Below, piece after piece: positions 43,501 through 53,096 of a stretch of DNA of 64,000 nt; the stretch's first letter is position 1, and each line of letters begins with the position of its first letter. The stretch is from positions 1-64,000 of the forward strand of contig CAYVRJ010000007.1 in NCBI GenBank assembly GCA_964453645.1. The letters are read 5' to 3'. Position numbers and translations under genes: made by a program. The stretch is from CAYVRJ01 sp964453645. Lineage in GTDB: Bacteria > Bacillota > Clostridia > Christensenellales > JAWKQI01. The notes under the pieces were generated by a model. That model was given only the letters and a program-made list of their open reading frames with translations. It ran no database searches and was not told the DNA's origin.

Positions 43501-43989
43501 ATGAAGGTTGCAGTGATAATGGGTTCAAAAAACGACCTTCCCGTACTTGACAAGACAATCAACACCTTAAAAAGCTTTGGCGTTACTGTGGAAGCGAGAG
43601 TCATCTCCGCCCACCGCACGCCAGACGTCGCACACGAATTTGCCCACAGTGTTGAAGAGAAGGGCATCGAAGTGATTATTGCGGCAGCAGGTAAAGCGGC
43701 ACACTTGGCGGGGGTATTGTCGGGCCTGTGTGTTGTGCCCGTCATTGGGCTGCCCGTGAAATCCTCCACCATGGATGGCTTGGACTCCCTGTTGTCCACC
43801 GTGCAAATGCCCGAGGGGATTCCCGTTGCAACCGTTGCCATCAACGGAGCGGAAAACGCTGCCCTGTTGGCGGTGCAGATGCTCTCCCTGAAATACCCCG
43901 AGTTGATTAAGAAGCTTAAGGAGCACCGAGGGGACATGGCAAAAAAAATAGCGCAGCAAGACAAAGAATTAATTTCGGAGGTGGGTTGA
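43501..43989 (+). CDS. purE: Phosphoribosylaminoimidazole carboxylase/mutase PurE
   Basis: A step in purine synthesis making CAIR, 162 residues. Signature motifs are MGSKNDLPVLD, SAHRTPD and AAAGKAAHLAGVLSG. No purK is next to it, so the form that uses CO2 directly (class II) cannot be excluded. The ATG at 43501 is chosen; a TTG three codons earlier lies on the aaaggag ribosome site. It is the first gene of purE-C-F-M-N-H-D. Confidence 0.95.
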   Translation: MKVAVIMGSKNDLPVLDKTINTLKSFGVTVEARVISAHRTPDVAHEFAHSVEEKGIEVIIAAAGKAAHLAGVLSGLCVVPVIGLPVKSSTMDGLDSLLSTVQMPEGIPVATVAINGAENAALLAVQMLSLKYPELIKKLKEHRGDMAKKIAQQDKELISEVG

Positions 43990-43990
43990 T

Positions 43991-44704
43991 ATGCAAAAAG
44001 CAAACATGTTATATGAAGGTAAAGCCAAAAAGGTGTACGCAACGCAAGATGATACGCTGGTCATCGTGGATTATAAAGACGATGCAACGGCGTTTAACGG
44101 TTTGAAAAAGGGAACCATCGTGGGTAAGGGAGTTGTGAACAACAAGGTCTCCAACCACATGTTCTCCCTGCTAGAGAAGCAAGGGGTGAAAACCCACTTG
44201 GTGCAAGAACTGTCCGATCGGGAAACCCTTGTGAAAAAAGTGGACATCGTACCCATCGAAGTGATTGTGCGCAACATTGCTGCGGGCAGCTTGTCCAAGC
44301 GCTTGGGTATACCCGAGGGCACTCAGCTCAAAGCAACAGTTTTGGAATTTTGTTATAAGGACGACTCCCTGGGCGATCCCATGATCAACGACTATCACAT
44401 TGCTGCCATGGGCCTTGCAACAAAAGAGGAACTTGCAACCATTGTGGCCTATTCTTTTAAAGTGAACGAGTTTATGCGAACCTATCTTGCAGATTTATCC
44501 ATCGACTTAATCGACTTTAAGTTGGAATTCGGAAGGTTTCAAGGAGAGATTCTGTTAGCCGACGAAATATCCCCCGACACCTGCCGCTTTTGGGACAAGA
44601 CAACGGGCGAAAAGCTGGACAAAGACCGCTTCCGCAGAGACCTTGGCAACGTGGAAGAGGCGTACAACGAGATTCTGTCCCGGTTGATGGGTGATTCCAA
44701 ATGA
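43991..44704 (+). CDS. purC: SAICAR synthetase PurC
   Basis: Condenses CAIR with aspartate using ATP, 237 residues, normal size. It starts LYEGKAKKVYAT, and has VVNNKVSNHMF and the LVDFKLEFG-type segment seen as LIDFKLEFGRF. The stop overlaps the purF ATG. Confidence 0.96.
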   Translation: MQKANMLYEGKAKKVYATQDDTLVIVDYKDDATAFNGLKKGTIVGKGVVNNKVSNHMFSLLEKQGVKTHLVQELSDRETLVKKVDIVPIEVIVRNIAAGSLSKRLGIPEGTQLKATVLEFCYKDDSLGDPMINDYHIAAMGLATKEELATIVAYSFKVNEFMRTYLADLSIDLIDFKLEFGRFQGEILLADEISPDTCRFWDKTTGEKLDKDRFRRDLGNVEEAYNEILSRLMGDSK

Positions 44705-46155
44705 GGATTCTAGCGCCATACTCCCGGGAGTACAAGCCAAGAGAGGACACCATGCACGAGGAGTGCGGCGTATTTGGCATATACCGGGGGGACAACTCGG
44801 TGGAAGTTGCCGAAGCGGCGTACTACGGATTGTTTGCATTGCAGCACAGGGGGCAGGAGTCTGCGGGTATATCCGTTTCCGACGGCAAGACCATCCGCCA
44901 CAAAAAGGGCATGGGGTTACTCACCGAAGTGTTCGGGGACGAGGACATTAAAACTTTTCAAGGGGCGATCAGCGCCATTGGACACGTGCGCTACTCCACC
45001 TCGGGGCAGAGCACCTATGTCAATGCACAACCCTTGGTGATAGACTTTAAAAAGGGTTGCCTGTCTCTGGCCCACAACGGAAACCTTGTGAATTCCGAAG
45101 TGCTTCGGGAAAAGCTGGAGGACGGTGGAGCAATTTTCCAAACCTCCATCGATTCGGAGATCATCGCCTATTTAATCGCCAAGAACAGCGAAGAGGGCAT
45201 TGTTAAAGCCATAGAAAAGACCATTGCAGCCATTTCCGGCTCCTATGCCCTCGTCATTCAAACGGAAGATAAATTGATCGGCGTGCGGGACCCCATGGGC
45301 ATTCGCCCCCTGTCCCTTGGTAAAGTGGACGGCAACTACATGATCGCATCCGAATCCTGTGCCTTCGACGCACTGGACGGGGAGTTCATCCGGGACATTC
45401 ATCCGGGGGAAATCATCATCATCGACAGCAACGGCATTAAATCCCACAGGGCTACGGCACTGCTGGATTCCGCCCTGTGTATCTTTGAGTTTGTGTACTT
45501 CGCTCGGCCGGACAGCGATATCGATGGGATTAACGTCCATCAGGCCAGAGAAAATGCAGGCATGCGCTTGGCCCTCTCCTCGGGGGTGGAGGCCGATCTG
45601 GTGGCCGGTGTGCCCGATTCCGCCCGCCCAGCGGCCACGGGGTATGCAGAGCAGTCGGGCATCCCCTATAAAAAAGTGTTGGCGAGAAACAGATACGTTG
45701 GGCGAACCTTCATCCAACCCCAGCAATTGCTGCGGGAGCGGAGCGTGAAAGTGAAACTCAACGTGCTGAAGAGAAACGTTTATAACAAAAGATTAATTCT
45801 GGTGGACGATTCCATCGTGCGGGGCACCACCAGCAAAAAGATTGTAGAAATGATCAAGCTGGCGGGCGCCCGGGAAGTGCACATGCGCATCTCCTCCCCC
45901 CCTGTGGTTGCGCCCTGCTACTTTGGCATCGACACCCCCTCCCACGAACAGTTAATCGGTGCCAAGAACAGTGTGGAGGAAATACGAAAGATAATCGGAG
46001 CGGATTCCCTTTCCTATTTGAGCATTGAAGATCTGCTCAAAACGGTGGAAGGTGCTTCATGTAACTTTTGCGTGGGTTGCTTTAACGGCAAATACCCTGT
46101 GGAAGTGTGCGAAAAAAAGAAAATCATCGAAGCAGTGACTAAGGAGAAGAAGTAA
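44701..46155 (+). CDS. purF: Amidophosphoribosyltransferase PurF
   Basis: The committed step of purine synthesis, 484 residues. An N-terminal Ntn-hydrolase glutaminase domain has its nucleophile at Cys22 (EECGVFGIY), so a propeptide of up to 21 residues must be removed, as in Bacillus. The phosphoribosyltransferase domain has VDDSIVRGTTSKK. The C-terminal CNFCVGCFNGKYP cysteines fit the Bacillus-type structural 4Fe-4S cluster. An ATG at 44752 with agagagg upstream would give a shorter propeptide of 4 residues and is a fair alternative start. Confidence 0.95.
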   Translation: MRILAPYSREYKPREDTMHEECGVFGIYRGDNSVEVAEAAYYGLFALQHRGQESAGISVSDGKTIRHKKGMGLLTEVFGDEDIKTFQGAISAIGHVRYSTSGQSTYVNAQPLVIDFKKGCLSLAHNGNLVNSEVLREKLEDGGAIFQTSIDSEIIAYLIAKNSEEGIVKAIEKTIAAISGSYALVIQTEDKLIGVRDPMGIRPLSLGKVDGNYMIASESCAFDALDGEFIRDIHPGEIIIIDSNGIKSHRATALLDSALCIFEFVYFARPDSDIDGINVHQARENAGMRLALSSGVEADLVAGVPDSARPAATGYAEQSGIPYKKVLARNRYVGRTFIQPQQLLRERSVKVKLNVLKRNVYNKRLILVDDSIVRGTTSKKIVEMIKLAGAREVHMRISSPPVVAPCYFGIDTPSHEQLIGAKNSVEEIRKIIGADSLSYLSIEDLLKTVEGASCNFCVGCFNGKYPVEVCEKKKIIEAVTKEKK

Positions 46156-46156
46156 T

Positions 46157-47167
46157 TTGGCTAAAACATATGCAGAAGCGGGTGTAGACGTTCACGCGGG
46201 ATACACGGCCGTTGAACTAATGAAAAAACACGTCCGCAAGACGTATAACGAACATGTAGTGACGGACTTAGGTTCCTTCGGGGGTATCTATGCCCTAGAC
46301 GACGAAACGTGTCTGGTGGCCGGGTGCGACGGCGTGGGAACCAAACTCAAGGCAGCCTTTGTGATGGATCGGCACAACACCATTGGCATCGATTGCGTAG
46401 CCATGTGTGTCAACGATGTGATCTGCTCGGGAGCAAAACCCATGTTTTTCCTGGACTATATCGCAACGGGTAAGCTCAACCCCAAAATGGTGGAACAGAT
46501 TGTGGAGGGCATTGCAGACGGATGCTGCATGGCGGGCTGTGCCTTAATTGGCGGTGAAACCGCAGAAATGCCTGGGTTTTACAAAATTTCCGAATACGAC
46601 ATCGCAGGGTTTTGCGTGGGTATGGTCAACCGAAAGGACATCATCGACGGGAGTAAAATCGAAGCGGGAGATGTGCTCATTGGCCTTGCGTCCTCGGGTA
46701 TCCACTCCAACGGGTTTTCCCTGGTGCGCAGCGTAGTGGGAATGAACGCCCACGCCTTAAACTCCACCCACTACATGTTGGATAAAACCCTGGGGGAAGA
46801 ACTGATGACCCCCACCAAGATTTATGTAAACACCATTATGAAGTTAAAGAGTGAATTTGAGCTCAAGGGTATCTCCCACATCACCGGGGGAGGGTTCTAT
46901 GAAAATATCCCCAGAATGTTTCGGGGAAATCTTGGGGCCACCATCTATCTGTCCGCATGGGAAGTTCCATCCATCTTTAAGTTTTTAATGGACGAATCGG
47001 GCATGCTGGACAAAGACGCATTCAACACCTTTAACATGGGCATCGGCATGGTGCTGTGCGTTGCAAAGAAGGACGCACAGGCGGTGGTGAACCGGTGTTG
47101 CGAACTGAACGAAAAGGCCTATATCATTGGCGAAGTGGCGGAGCGTGCAGGAGTTAGCTTGCTGTGA
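46157..47167 (+). CDS. purM: Phosphoribosylformylglycinamidine cyclo-ligase PurM
   Basis: Closes the imidazole ring to make AIR, 336 residues. It starts TYAEAGVDVHAG, and has GCDGVGTKLKAA, the IGGETAEMPGFY loop and SSGIHSNGFSLVR. The start codon is TTG, 10 bases after aaggag at the end of purF. The stop overlaps the purN GTG. Confidence 0.95.
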   Translation: MAKTYAEAGVDVHAGYTAVELMKKHVRKTYNEHVVTDLGSFGGIYALDDETCLVAGCDGVGTKLKAAFVMDRHNTIGIDCVAMCVNDVICSGAKPMFFLDYIATGKLNPKMVEQIVEGIADGCCMAGCALIGGETAEMPGFYKISEYDIAGFCVGMVNRKDIIDGSKIEAGDVLIGLASSGIHSNGFSLVRSVVGMNAHALNSTHYMLDKTLGEELMTPTKIYVNTIMKLKSEFELKGISHITGGGFYENIPRMFRGNLGATIYLSAWEVPSIFKFLMDESGMLDKDAFNTFNMGIGMVLCVAKKDAQAVVNRCCELNEKAYIIGEVAERAGVSLL

Positions 47168-47760
47168 AAAATATCGTTGTGTTTACCAGCGGCTCGGGCA
47201 GCAACTTTCAGGCGGTGATAGACGGCATTTTGTCTGGAGAAATAGAGGGCAAAATTGTTGGGCTCATCGCCAGCAAAGAGGGGATTTATTCCATTCAGAG
47301 GGCAGCGTTAAACGGCATACCCCACAGGGTGATCACCGACCAACGGGAGCTGATTGATACATGCAAAGCTTGGAAGGTTGATTTAATCGTGCTGGCCGGG
47401 TATCTCTCCATTTTGGGCGCAGAGTTTATTAAAAGTTTCGAACATAGAATTATAAACATCCATCCCTCCCTCATCCCCTCCTTTTGCGGCAAGGGGTACT
47501 ACGGGATGAAAGTCCACCAGGCGGCCATCGCCAAAGGGGTGCGCCTGAGCGGTGCCACCACCCACTTTGTGGACGAAGGTACGGACACAGGGCCAATCAT
47601 TATGCAGAAGTGTGTGGAAGTGGATTTTGACGACACTCCCGAGGAACTGCAAAAAAAGGTGCTGTGTGTCGAGCACGAAATTTTGGTGCAATCTGTTGCA
47701 CTGTACTGTAGGGACAGGTTAAGGATTGTGAACGGCAAAGTGAACATTGAGAGGATATGA
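47164..47760 (+). CDS. purN: Phosphoribosylglycinamide formyltransferase PurN
   Basis: A 10-formyl-tetrahydrofolate-dependent formyltransferase, 198 residues. The motif order FTSGSGSNFQAV, LAGYLSILG, NIHPSLIPSF and the catalytic His/Asp loop VDEGTDTGPII is complete. The start is GTG, overlapping the purM stop. Confidence 0.95.
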   Translation: MKNIVVFTSGSGSNFQAVIDGILSGEIEGKIVGLIASKEGIYSIQRAALNGIPHRVITDQRELIDTCKAWKVDLIVLAGYLSILGAEFIKSFEHRIINIHPSLIPSFCGKGYYGMKVHQAAIAKGVRLSGATTHFVDEGTDTGPIIMQKCVEVDFDDTPEELQKKVLCVEHEILVQSVALYCRDRLRIVNGKVNIERI

Positions 47761-47761
47761 G

Positions 47762-49282
47762 ATGAAACGGGCATTTTTGAGCCTTTCGGACAAGACAGGT
47801 GTTGTTGAGTTCGCAAAGGAATTGATACAGTTAGGGTTTGAGTTGATTTCCACCGGGGGCACGGAGAGCGTGCTAAAAGATGCGGGGCTGCACGTTGTGA
47901 ACGTATCGAGTGTCACCAACTTCCCCGAGTGTCTTAACGGACGGGTGAAAACCCTGCACCCCGCCATTCATGCGGGCATACTGGCTCTTCGGGATGAATC
48001 GGCCCACATGGAGCAGTTGGAGAAACTTGCAATCACCCCCATCGATTTGGTGTGCGTGAACCTATATCCCTTTAAGGCCACCATCGCCAAACCGGGGGTA
48101 ACGTTTGACGAAGCAATTGAAAATATCGACATCGGTGGCCCCACCATGCTGCGGGCTGCTGCCAAGAACTATGCCCACGTGGCCGTGCTGTGCGACACAG
48201 CCGACTACGCAAAGGTTTTGGAAGAATTAAAAACCTTGGGGCAAGTTTCCCTTGATACGAAAAAATATTTGAGTGCAAAAGTGTTTGAACACACGGCAGC
48301 TTACGATGCACTCATCGCCTCCTATCTCTTGGAGCAGCGGGGAGAGGATTTCCCCGACAAACTGACCTTAACTTTTGAGAAAAAGCAGGTGATGCGCTAC
48401 GGCGAAAACCCCCATCAGCGCTCGGTGTTCTACACAGAAGTGTTCCCCGGCGAGGGTACCATCGCCCGGGCGGAGCAATTAAACGGCAAAGAACTCTCTT
48501 ACAATAATATTAACGATGCAAACGGTGCACTGGATACCCTGCGGGAATTTAGCGAAACCTGTGTGGTTGCGGTGAAACACGCCAATCCCTGCGGCGTTGC
48601 AACGGGGGAACATGTGTATGGGGCGTATTTAAAGACCTACGAAGCAGACCCCGTGTCCATTTATGGGGGAATTGTTGCCACCAACGCCCAGATTGATTTA
48701 AAAACTGCGGAGGAGATGGCAAAAATTTTCCTAGAAATTATCATCGCTCCGTCTTATACCGACGAGGCGCTGGAGGTGCTGTGCGCCAAGAAAAACCTGC
48801 GGGTGCTGCGCCTGCCCGAGATTTTGAAAAAACCCAAGGGCTTTGATATGAAAAAAGTTGCCGGGGGGCTCATTGTGCAGGACTTCGACCGGGAGCTGTT
48901 TGCGGATATGCGGGTGGTTACCCAAGCAAAACCCACCACCGAGCAGATCGAGGACATGCTCTTTGCCTATAAAGTGGTGAAACACGTGAAGTCCAACGCC
49001 ATCGTTGCGGCCAAGGGTGGGCGCACCATTGGCATTGGATGCGGGCAAGTTTCTCGAATCTGGGCCACAAAAAATGCCCTTTCCCGGGGGGATTGCGGGG
49101 GCGCTGTGTTGGCCTCGGACGCATTCTTTCCCTTTGACGACTGTGTGGAGGAGGCCCACAAGGCGGGTATTCGCTGTATTATCCAGCCGGGCGGTTCGGT
49201 GAACGACCAATTATCCATTGATGCTTGCGACAAATACGGCATTGCCATGGTATTTTGCGATATGCGGCACTTTAAACACTAG
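47762..49282 (+). CDS. purH: Bifunctional AICAR transformylase/IMP cyclohydrolase PurH
   Basis: Does the last two steps to IMP. The product is 506 residues. The N-terminal MGS-like cyclohydrolase domain starts MKRAFLSLSDKTGVVEFA; the AICAR transformylase domain has RYGENPHQ and VAVKHANPCGVA. The ATG at 47762 follows gagagg; an upstream frame start inside purN is rejected. Confidence 0.96.
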   Translation: MKRAFLSLSDKTGVVEFAKELIQLGFELISTGGTESVLKDAGLHVVNVSSVTNFPECLNGRVKTLHPAIHAGILALRDESAHMEQLEKLAITPIDLVCVNLYPFKATIAKPGVTFDEAIENIDIGGPTMLRAAAKNYAHVAVLCDTADYAKVLEELKTLGQVSLDTKKYLSAKVFEHTAAYDALIASYLLEQRGEDFPDKLTLTFEKKQVMRYGENPHQRSVFYTEVFPGEGTIARAEQLNGKELSYNNINDANGALDTLREFSETCVVAVKHANPCGVATGEHVYGAYLKTYEADPVSIYGGIVATNAQIDLKTAEEMAKIFLEIIIAPSYTDEALEVLCAKKNLRVLRLPEILKKPKGFDMKKVAGGLIVQDFDRELFADMRVVTQAKPTTEQIEDMLFAYKVVKHVKSNAIVAAKGGRTIGIGCGQVSRIWATKNALSRGDCGGAVLASDAFFPFDDCVEEAHKAGIRCIIQPGGSVNDQLSIDACDKYGIAMVFCDMRHFKH

Positions 49283-49296
49283 GGGGATTTTTCACT

Positions 49297-50547
49297 ATGA
49301 AAATTTTAGTTGTGGGGGGTGGCGGCAGAGAGCACGCCATCATTTGGAAGTTAAAAAACGACGACCCAACGCTTCAGATCCACTGTTGCCCGGGCAACGG
49401 GGGCATTTCCCAAATTGCCACCTGTGTGGATATAGATACCACCGAGCTTGCGGATATCGTTGAATATTCCTGCCAGCAGGAGATGGACTTGGTGTTTGTG
49501 GCTCCCGACGACCCTCTGGCTATGGGGCTGGTGGACATGTTAAACACCATGGGCATTCGTGCCTTTGGGCCAACAAAACTTGCTGCCCAACTGGAATCTT
49601 CCAAAGTATTTGCAAAAAATCTCATGAAGAAATACGGCATCCCCACGGCGGAATATGCGGTGTTTAACGAGTATAAAGCTGCCTTTGAATATATTAAGGC
49701 AGCAAAGACCTATCCCCTGGTTGTAAAGGCCGATGGACTGGCCTTGGGTAAAGGGGTGATCATTTGCGAAAACGCTGCACAGGCCCACGACGCACTGCGC
49801 CAGATTATGTGCGACAAGGCTTTTGGTAAAGCTGGTAATCAGGTTGTCATTGAGGAGTTTATCGAAGGGCCGGAGGTTTCCATTTTGGCCTTTTGCGACG
49901 GCAAGACTTTAAAACCCATGATCAGCGCACAGGACCACAAGCGCATTTTCGATGGGGACAAGGGCGGCAACACCGGGGGAATGGGCACATTTGCGCCCAG
50001 CCCCAAGTATACGAAAGAAGTTGCCGACTACTGTGAGGAACATATTTTTAAGAAAACCCTCAGCGCACTGAATGCCGAGGGCATTGAGTTTAAGGGTGTG
50101 ATTTACTTTGGGCTGATGCTCACCAAGGATGGGGTGAAGGTGCTGGAGTACAACGCACGGTTTGGCGACCCTGAGACGCAAGTGATTCTGCCCCTGCTCA
50201 AGACGCCACTTTTGAGTATTTTAAATGCGGTGATAGATTCAACCCTAGAGGGCATAACTATAGAGTGGGAAGAATCCTCCTGCGTTTGTGTGGTGATGGC
50301 TTCCAAGGGGTATCCAGGCAGATATGTGAAGGGTGATGAGATATTTGGGCTGAGTGATGTTGCTTCCACAGCCTTTCATGCGGGTACCAAGTTGATTGAC
50401 GGCAAGTATTACACCCACGGTGGGCGGGTGTTGGGTTTGTGCGCCAAGGGCAGCGATATTCACTCTGCCCGGGAGGCTGTGTATGCGGATATCGGCAAGA
50501 TCAGCTTCGAGGGTGCTCAGTATCGCACGGATATCGGCATAAAGTAG
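49297..50547 (+). CDS. purD: Phosphoribosylamine-glycine ligase PurD
   Basis: An ATP-grasp ligase making GAR, 416 residues. Motifs are VVGGGGREHAI, VVKADGLALGKGV and TGGMGTFAPSP. It is the last gene of the pur operon; purB, purL/Q/S and purK are not in the window and must be encoded elsewhere if the pathway is complete. Confidence 0.96.
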   Translation: MKILVVGGGGREHAIIWKLKNDDPTLQIHCCPGNGGISQIATCVDIDTTELADIVEYSCQQEMDLVFVAPDDPLAMGLVDMLNTMGIRAFGPTKLAAQLESSKVFAKNLMKKYGIPTAEYAVFNEYKAAFEYIKAAKTYPLVVKADGLALGKGVIICENAAQAHDALRQIMCDKAFGKAGNQVVIEEFIEGPEVSILAFCDGKTLKPMISAQDHKRIFDGDKGGNTGGMGTFAPSPKYTKEVADYCEEHIFKKTLSALNAEGIEFKGVIYFGLMLTKDGVKVLEYNARFGDPETQVILPLLKTPLLSILNAVIDSTLEGITIEWEESSCVCVVMASKGYPGRYVKGDEIFGLSDVASTAFHAGTKLIDGKYYTHGGRVLGLCAKGSDIHSAREAVYADIGKISFEGAQYRTDIGIK

Positions 50548-50556
50548 ATTATTTAT

Positions 50557-50774
50557 TTGGGGCACTGCCCCATACCCTGTTCGTGGGCTCCGCCCACACC
50601 CGCAAGGGGGAATGATTCCCCCTTGACCCCTCTTATCGCAAAGCTAACGCTTTGCTAAGGCATTATAAAAATAGACGTAAGCAAAGCGTTAGCTTTGCGA
50701 CAAAGTAGTTTTTGGGTTTCCAAAGGGTATTTTTTCAAAAATACCCTTTGGTGGGGTCTGGGGCGAAGTCCCAT
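50557..50774. repeat. Mosaic hairpin repeat, copy J (best preserved)
   Basis: The clearest copy. In order: ttggggcactgccccat, gtgggctccgcccac, caagggggaatgattccccc. Then comes a perfect 21-bp inverted repeat (50636-50656 against 50680-50700) around a 23-base AT-rich loop. The gtttttgggtttcc module, ccaaagggtattttttc with its mirror, and ggggcgaagtccc follow. The last part translates in frame with the cation transporter gene as FQKYPLVG and must not be taken as its N-terminus. Confidence 0.85.
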
Positions 50775-50795
50775 AGAAAAAAAACGGAGGATGAG

Positions 50796-51707
50796 TTGAA
50801 AGTTCGAACAAATGAGCAAATCGCCATGCGCGTCTCGGGCGTGAGCATAGCGGGCAACGTGGTGCTCTCCCTGTTTAAACTGCTGGCCGGTATCGTCGCC
50901 AATTCGTCAGCCATGATCTCCGATGCCGTCCACTCCGTCTCCGACGTGTTCAGCACCCTCGTAGTCATCATCGGCATTAAAATCGCCAACCGTGCCTCGG
51001 ACAAAGACCATCAGTACGGCCACGAGCGCATGGAATGCGTTGCCGCCATCATCCTGGCGGGTATCCTGCTCTCCACCGGACTGGGCATCGGTTACGCCGG
51101 CATCCTCAAAATCATTGAATCCGACTACCAAACAATGTCCATCCCCGGCATCTTAGCCCTCGTCGCTGCCATCGTCTCCATCGTCTCCAAAGAGGCCATG
51201 TATTGGTATACCCGCAAGGCTGCCAAAAAAATAAACTCCGGAGCACTCATGGCAGACGCTTGGCACCACAGATCGGATGCACTCTCCTCCATCGGCAGCT
51301 TCATCGGCATCTTGGGCGCAAGAATGGGCTTTCCCGTCTTGGACCCCATCGCCAGTGTGGTCATCTGCGCCTTTATCGTAAAGGCTGCCCTACGGATTTT
51401 TGCAGATGCCATCGGCAAAATGACCGATAAAGCCTGTGACGAGACCACCGTCAACGGCATTAAAGCATTAATCTTAAAACAAGAGGGCGTAGTGGGCATC
51501 GATCAGGTGAAAACCCGCCTGTTCGGCGATAAAATTTATGTGGATATTGAAATCAGCATTGATGGAGAAAAAACGCTGCACGAATCCCACGGCATCGCTT
51601 CCCTCACCCACGATGCAATCGAACAAACGTTCCCGAACGTGAAACACTGTATGGTGCATGTGAACCCCGCAGAGGAGGAACTGGACCCTTCAGTGGACAT
51701 CACTTAA
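50796..51707 (+). CDS. Cation diffusion facilitator transporter
   Basis: A heavy-metal/proton antiporter of about 303 residues with six membrane helices and a C-terminal cytosolic ferredoxin-like domain (GVVGIDQVKTRLFGDKIYVDIEI, VNPAEEE). Metal-site motifs are SDAVHSVSD in helix 2 and DAWHHRSDAL in helix 5. It is zinc- or iron/manganese-type, not resolvable here. The TTG at 50796 with ggagg 5 bases upstream is chosen; the longer frame comes from repeat J. Confidence 0.9.
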   Translation: MKVRTNEQIAMRVSGVSIAGNVVLSLFKLLAGIVANSSAMISDAVHSVSDVFSTLVVIIGIKIANRASDKDHQYGHERMECVAAIILAGILLSTGLGIGYAGILKIIESDYQTMSIPGILALVAAIVSIVSKEAMYWYTRKAAKKINSGALMADAWHHRSDALSSIGSFIGILGARMGFPVLDPIASVVICAFIVKAALRIFADAIGKMTDKACDETTVNGIKALILKQEGVVGIDQVKTRLFGDKIYVDIEISIDGEKTLHESHGIASLTHDAIEQTFPNVKHCMVHVNPAEEELDPSVDIT

Positions 51708-51791
51708 AAAAATGACAACAAAAAACAAAAAATGCATAAATACAATCTCTTTTGACAAAAATAAAACAAAATGTAGAAGGAGATTTTTGCT

Positions 51792-52457
51792 ATGCAACCG
51801 ACAAATATCAACGAAAAATACGACAAGTACATAAAAACTTCTAAAACTGCTAGCATCATCGCATCCATCGTCATGGTGGTGCTGGGCATCTTAATTCTAA
51901 GCTTTCGGGTGTTTATGGGAGCCGCCATCGTTTGGCTGGCTGTGGCTGGTTTCTTGGCTTTTGGCATTTCCCAAATCGTCAGATATTCAAAAACCGATCC
52001 CGATGAGCGAAACGGCTTTAGCCTCACCATGGGCATACTCACCGTCATCTTTTCCCTGTTCTTGATTTTGCAGGGGTTTAACGCCTTTGGAACGCTGTCC
52101 CTCACCTTGGTGGTCTCCTACGGCTTGGGGTTCTACGCCCTATTTTCGGGCATCACCCAACTGTTTTCCATCGGCAGGGTGAAGCGTGCGGGGGGCAGGA
52201 TCGGCTGGCTCATCGCAACGGGTATTATGAACGTAATCCTTTCCTTTTTCTTTTTGACAAACCCCATCATGAGCATTTTTGCCTTTGAGTGGGTGTTGGC
52301 CATTTATTTAATTGTCATTGGCATTATGCTGTTTGCCCAATCTATGACGGGTAAAGCTGTGATGGAGCGGTATGAAAAGGAAGCGCAGTCTTATATGGAA
52401 GAAGACGATTATTCTGAAGATACTATCCACCATGAAGAGGGATTAAAACACGTTTAA
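51792..52457 (+). CDS. DUF308/HdeD-like membrane protein
   Basis: A 221-residue protein with six predicted membrane helices in pairs and an acidic cytoplasmic tail (YMEEDDYSEDTIHHEEG). The helix pattern and GILILSFRVFMGAAIVWLA segment resemble the HdeD/DUF308 family, of uncertain function in acid or envelope stress. The stop directly abuts the stop of the convergent gene. Confidence 0.75.
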   Translation: MQPTNINEKYDKYIKTSKTASIIASIVMVVLGILILSFRVFMGAAIVWLAVAGFLAFGISQIVRYSKTDPDERNGFSLTMGILTVIFSLFLILQGFNAFGTLSLTLVVSYGLGFYALFSGITQLFSIGRVKRAGGRIGWLIATGIMNVILSFFFLTNPIMSIFAFEWVLAIYLIVIGIMLFAQSMTGKAVMERYEKEAQSYMEEDDYSEDTIHHEEGLKHV

Positions 52458-53096
52458 TTATTGGATGCTGTACAATATATAAAAAACCAAACTCACCCCA
52501 AAGGAGATAATGGCGTGGGTCAACAGGTTTTTTAACAACCCCTTGTCTTTTAAAACAGTGATGCCGCTGCCGTGCCTCTTGATTTGAAAAACCAAAGTTC
52601 GAGGGGCATGGCGAAGGATGTAGCTGTTTTCTTGTGTGAAGATGCGAAGGCAGGAGCGATCGGACTTTTTGGCAGGGCCAATCTGGTTCACGGAAAATTC
52701 TCCCGTTTGGTAATTCAGGGCGATGATTTCCTTCCACATGAGGGTGACGGTCTCTAGTTGGTGATATCGTCCCGAAAGGTGTATTTCGTTGGCAAAGGTA
52801 ATGCCTCTTTCGTCCCACACTGCCACCACTTTTCCCACAAAGAGATTGAGCAGGGGAAACACACTGCCCAACAATAAAATGATCAGTGAAATTTTGATGT
52901 ATTCAAAGAGAAAAGGGATACCCTCAAAGACAAACAAAAACAATGCGATAAAGAACAAGGGGGCAAAGAGCAGTCCAAAAATTCCATAAAAGAGTGTGCT
53001 CCAGCCCTTTCGAACTTTTCTGCCCGCAGTTATGCGAAGACGGTTGTAGGTTTGTTTACAAGATTGCTTCATTTCTGCTCGATAGATATAATTCAT
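52458..53096 (-). CDS. Membrane protein with a PH-like segment
   Basis: A 212-residue protein with two close membrane helices (about 36-60 and 64-88), then a soluble beta-rich region (VVAVWDERGITFANEIHLSGRYHQLETVTLMWKEI read in parts). That region looks like a bacterial PH domain, and the protein ends with a last helix. No precise family was recognised. It is a single gene with a nonconserved context. Confidence 0.6.
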   Translation of the reverse strand: MNYIYRAEMKQSCKQTYNRLRITAGRKVRKGWSTLFYGIFGLLFAPLFFIALFLFVFEGIPFLFEYIKISLIILLLGSVFPLLNLFVGKVVAVWDERGITFANEIHLSGRYHQLETVTLMWKEIIALNYQTGEFSVNQIGPAKKSDRSCLRIFTQENSYILRHAPRTLVFQIKRHGSGITVLKDKGLLKNLLTHAIISFGVSLVFYILYSIQ

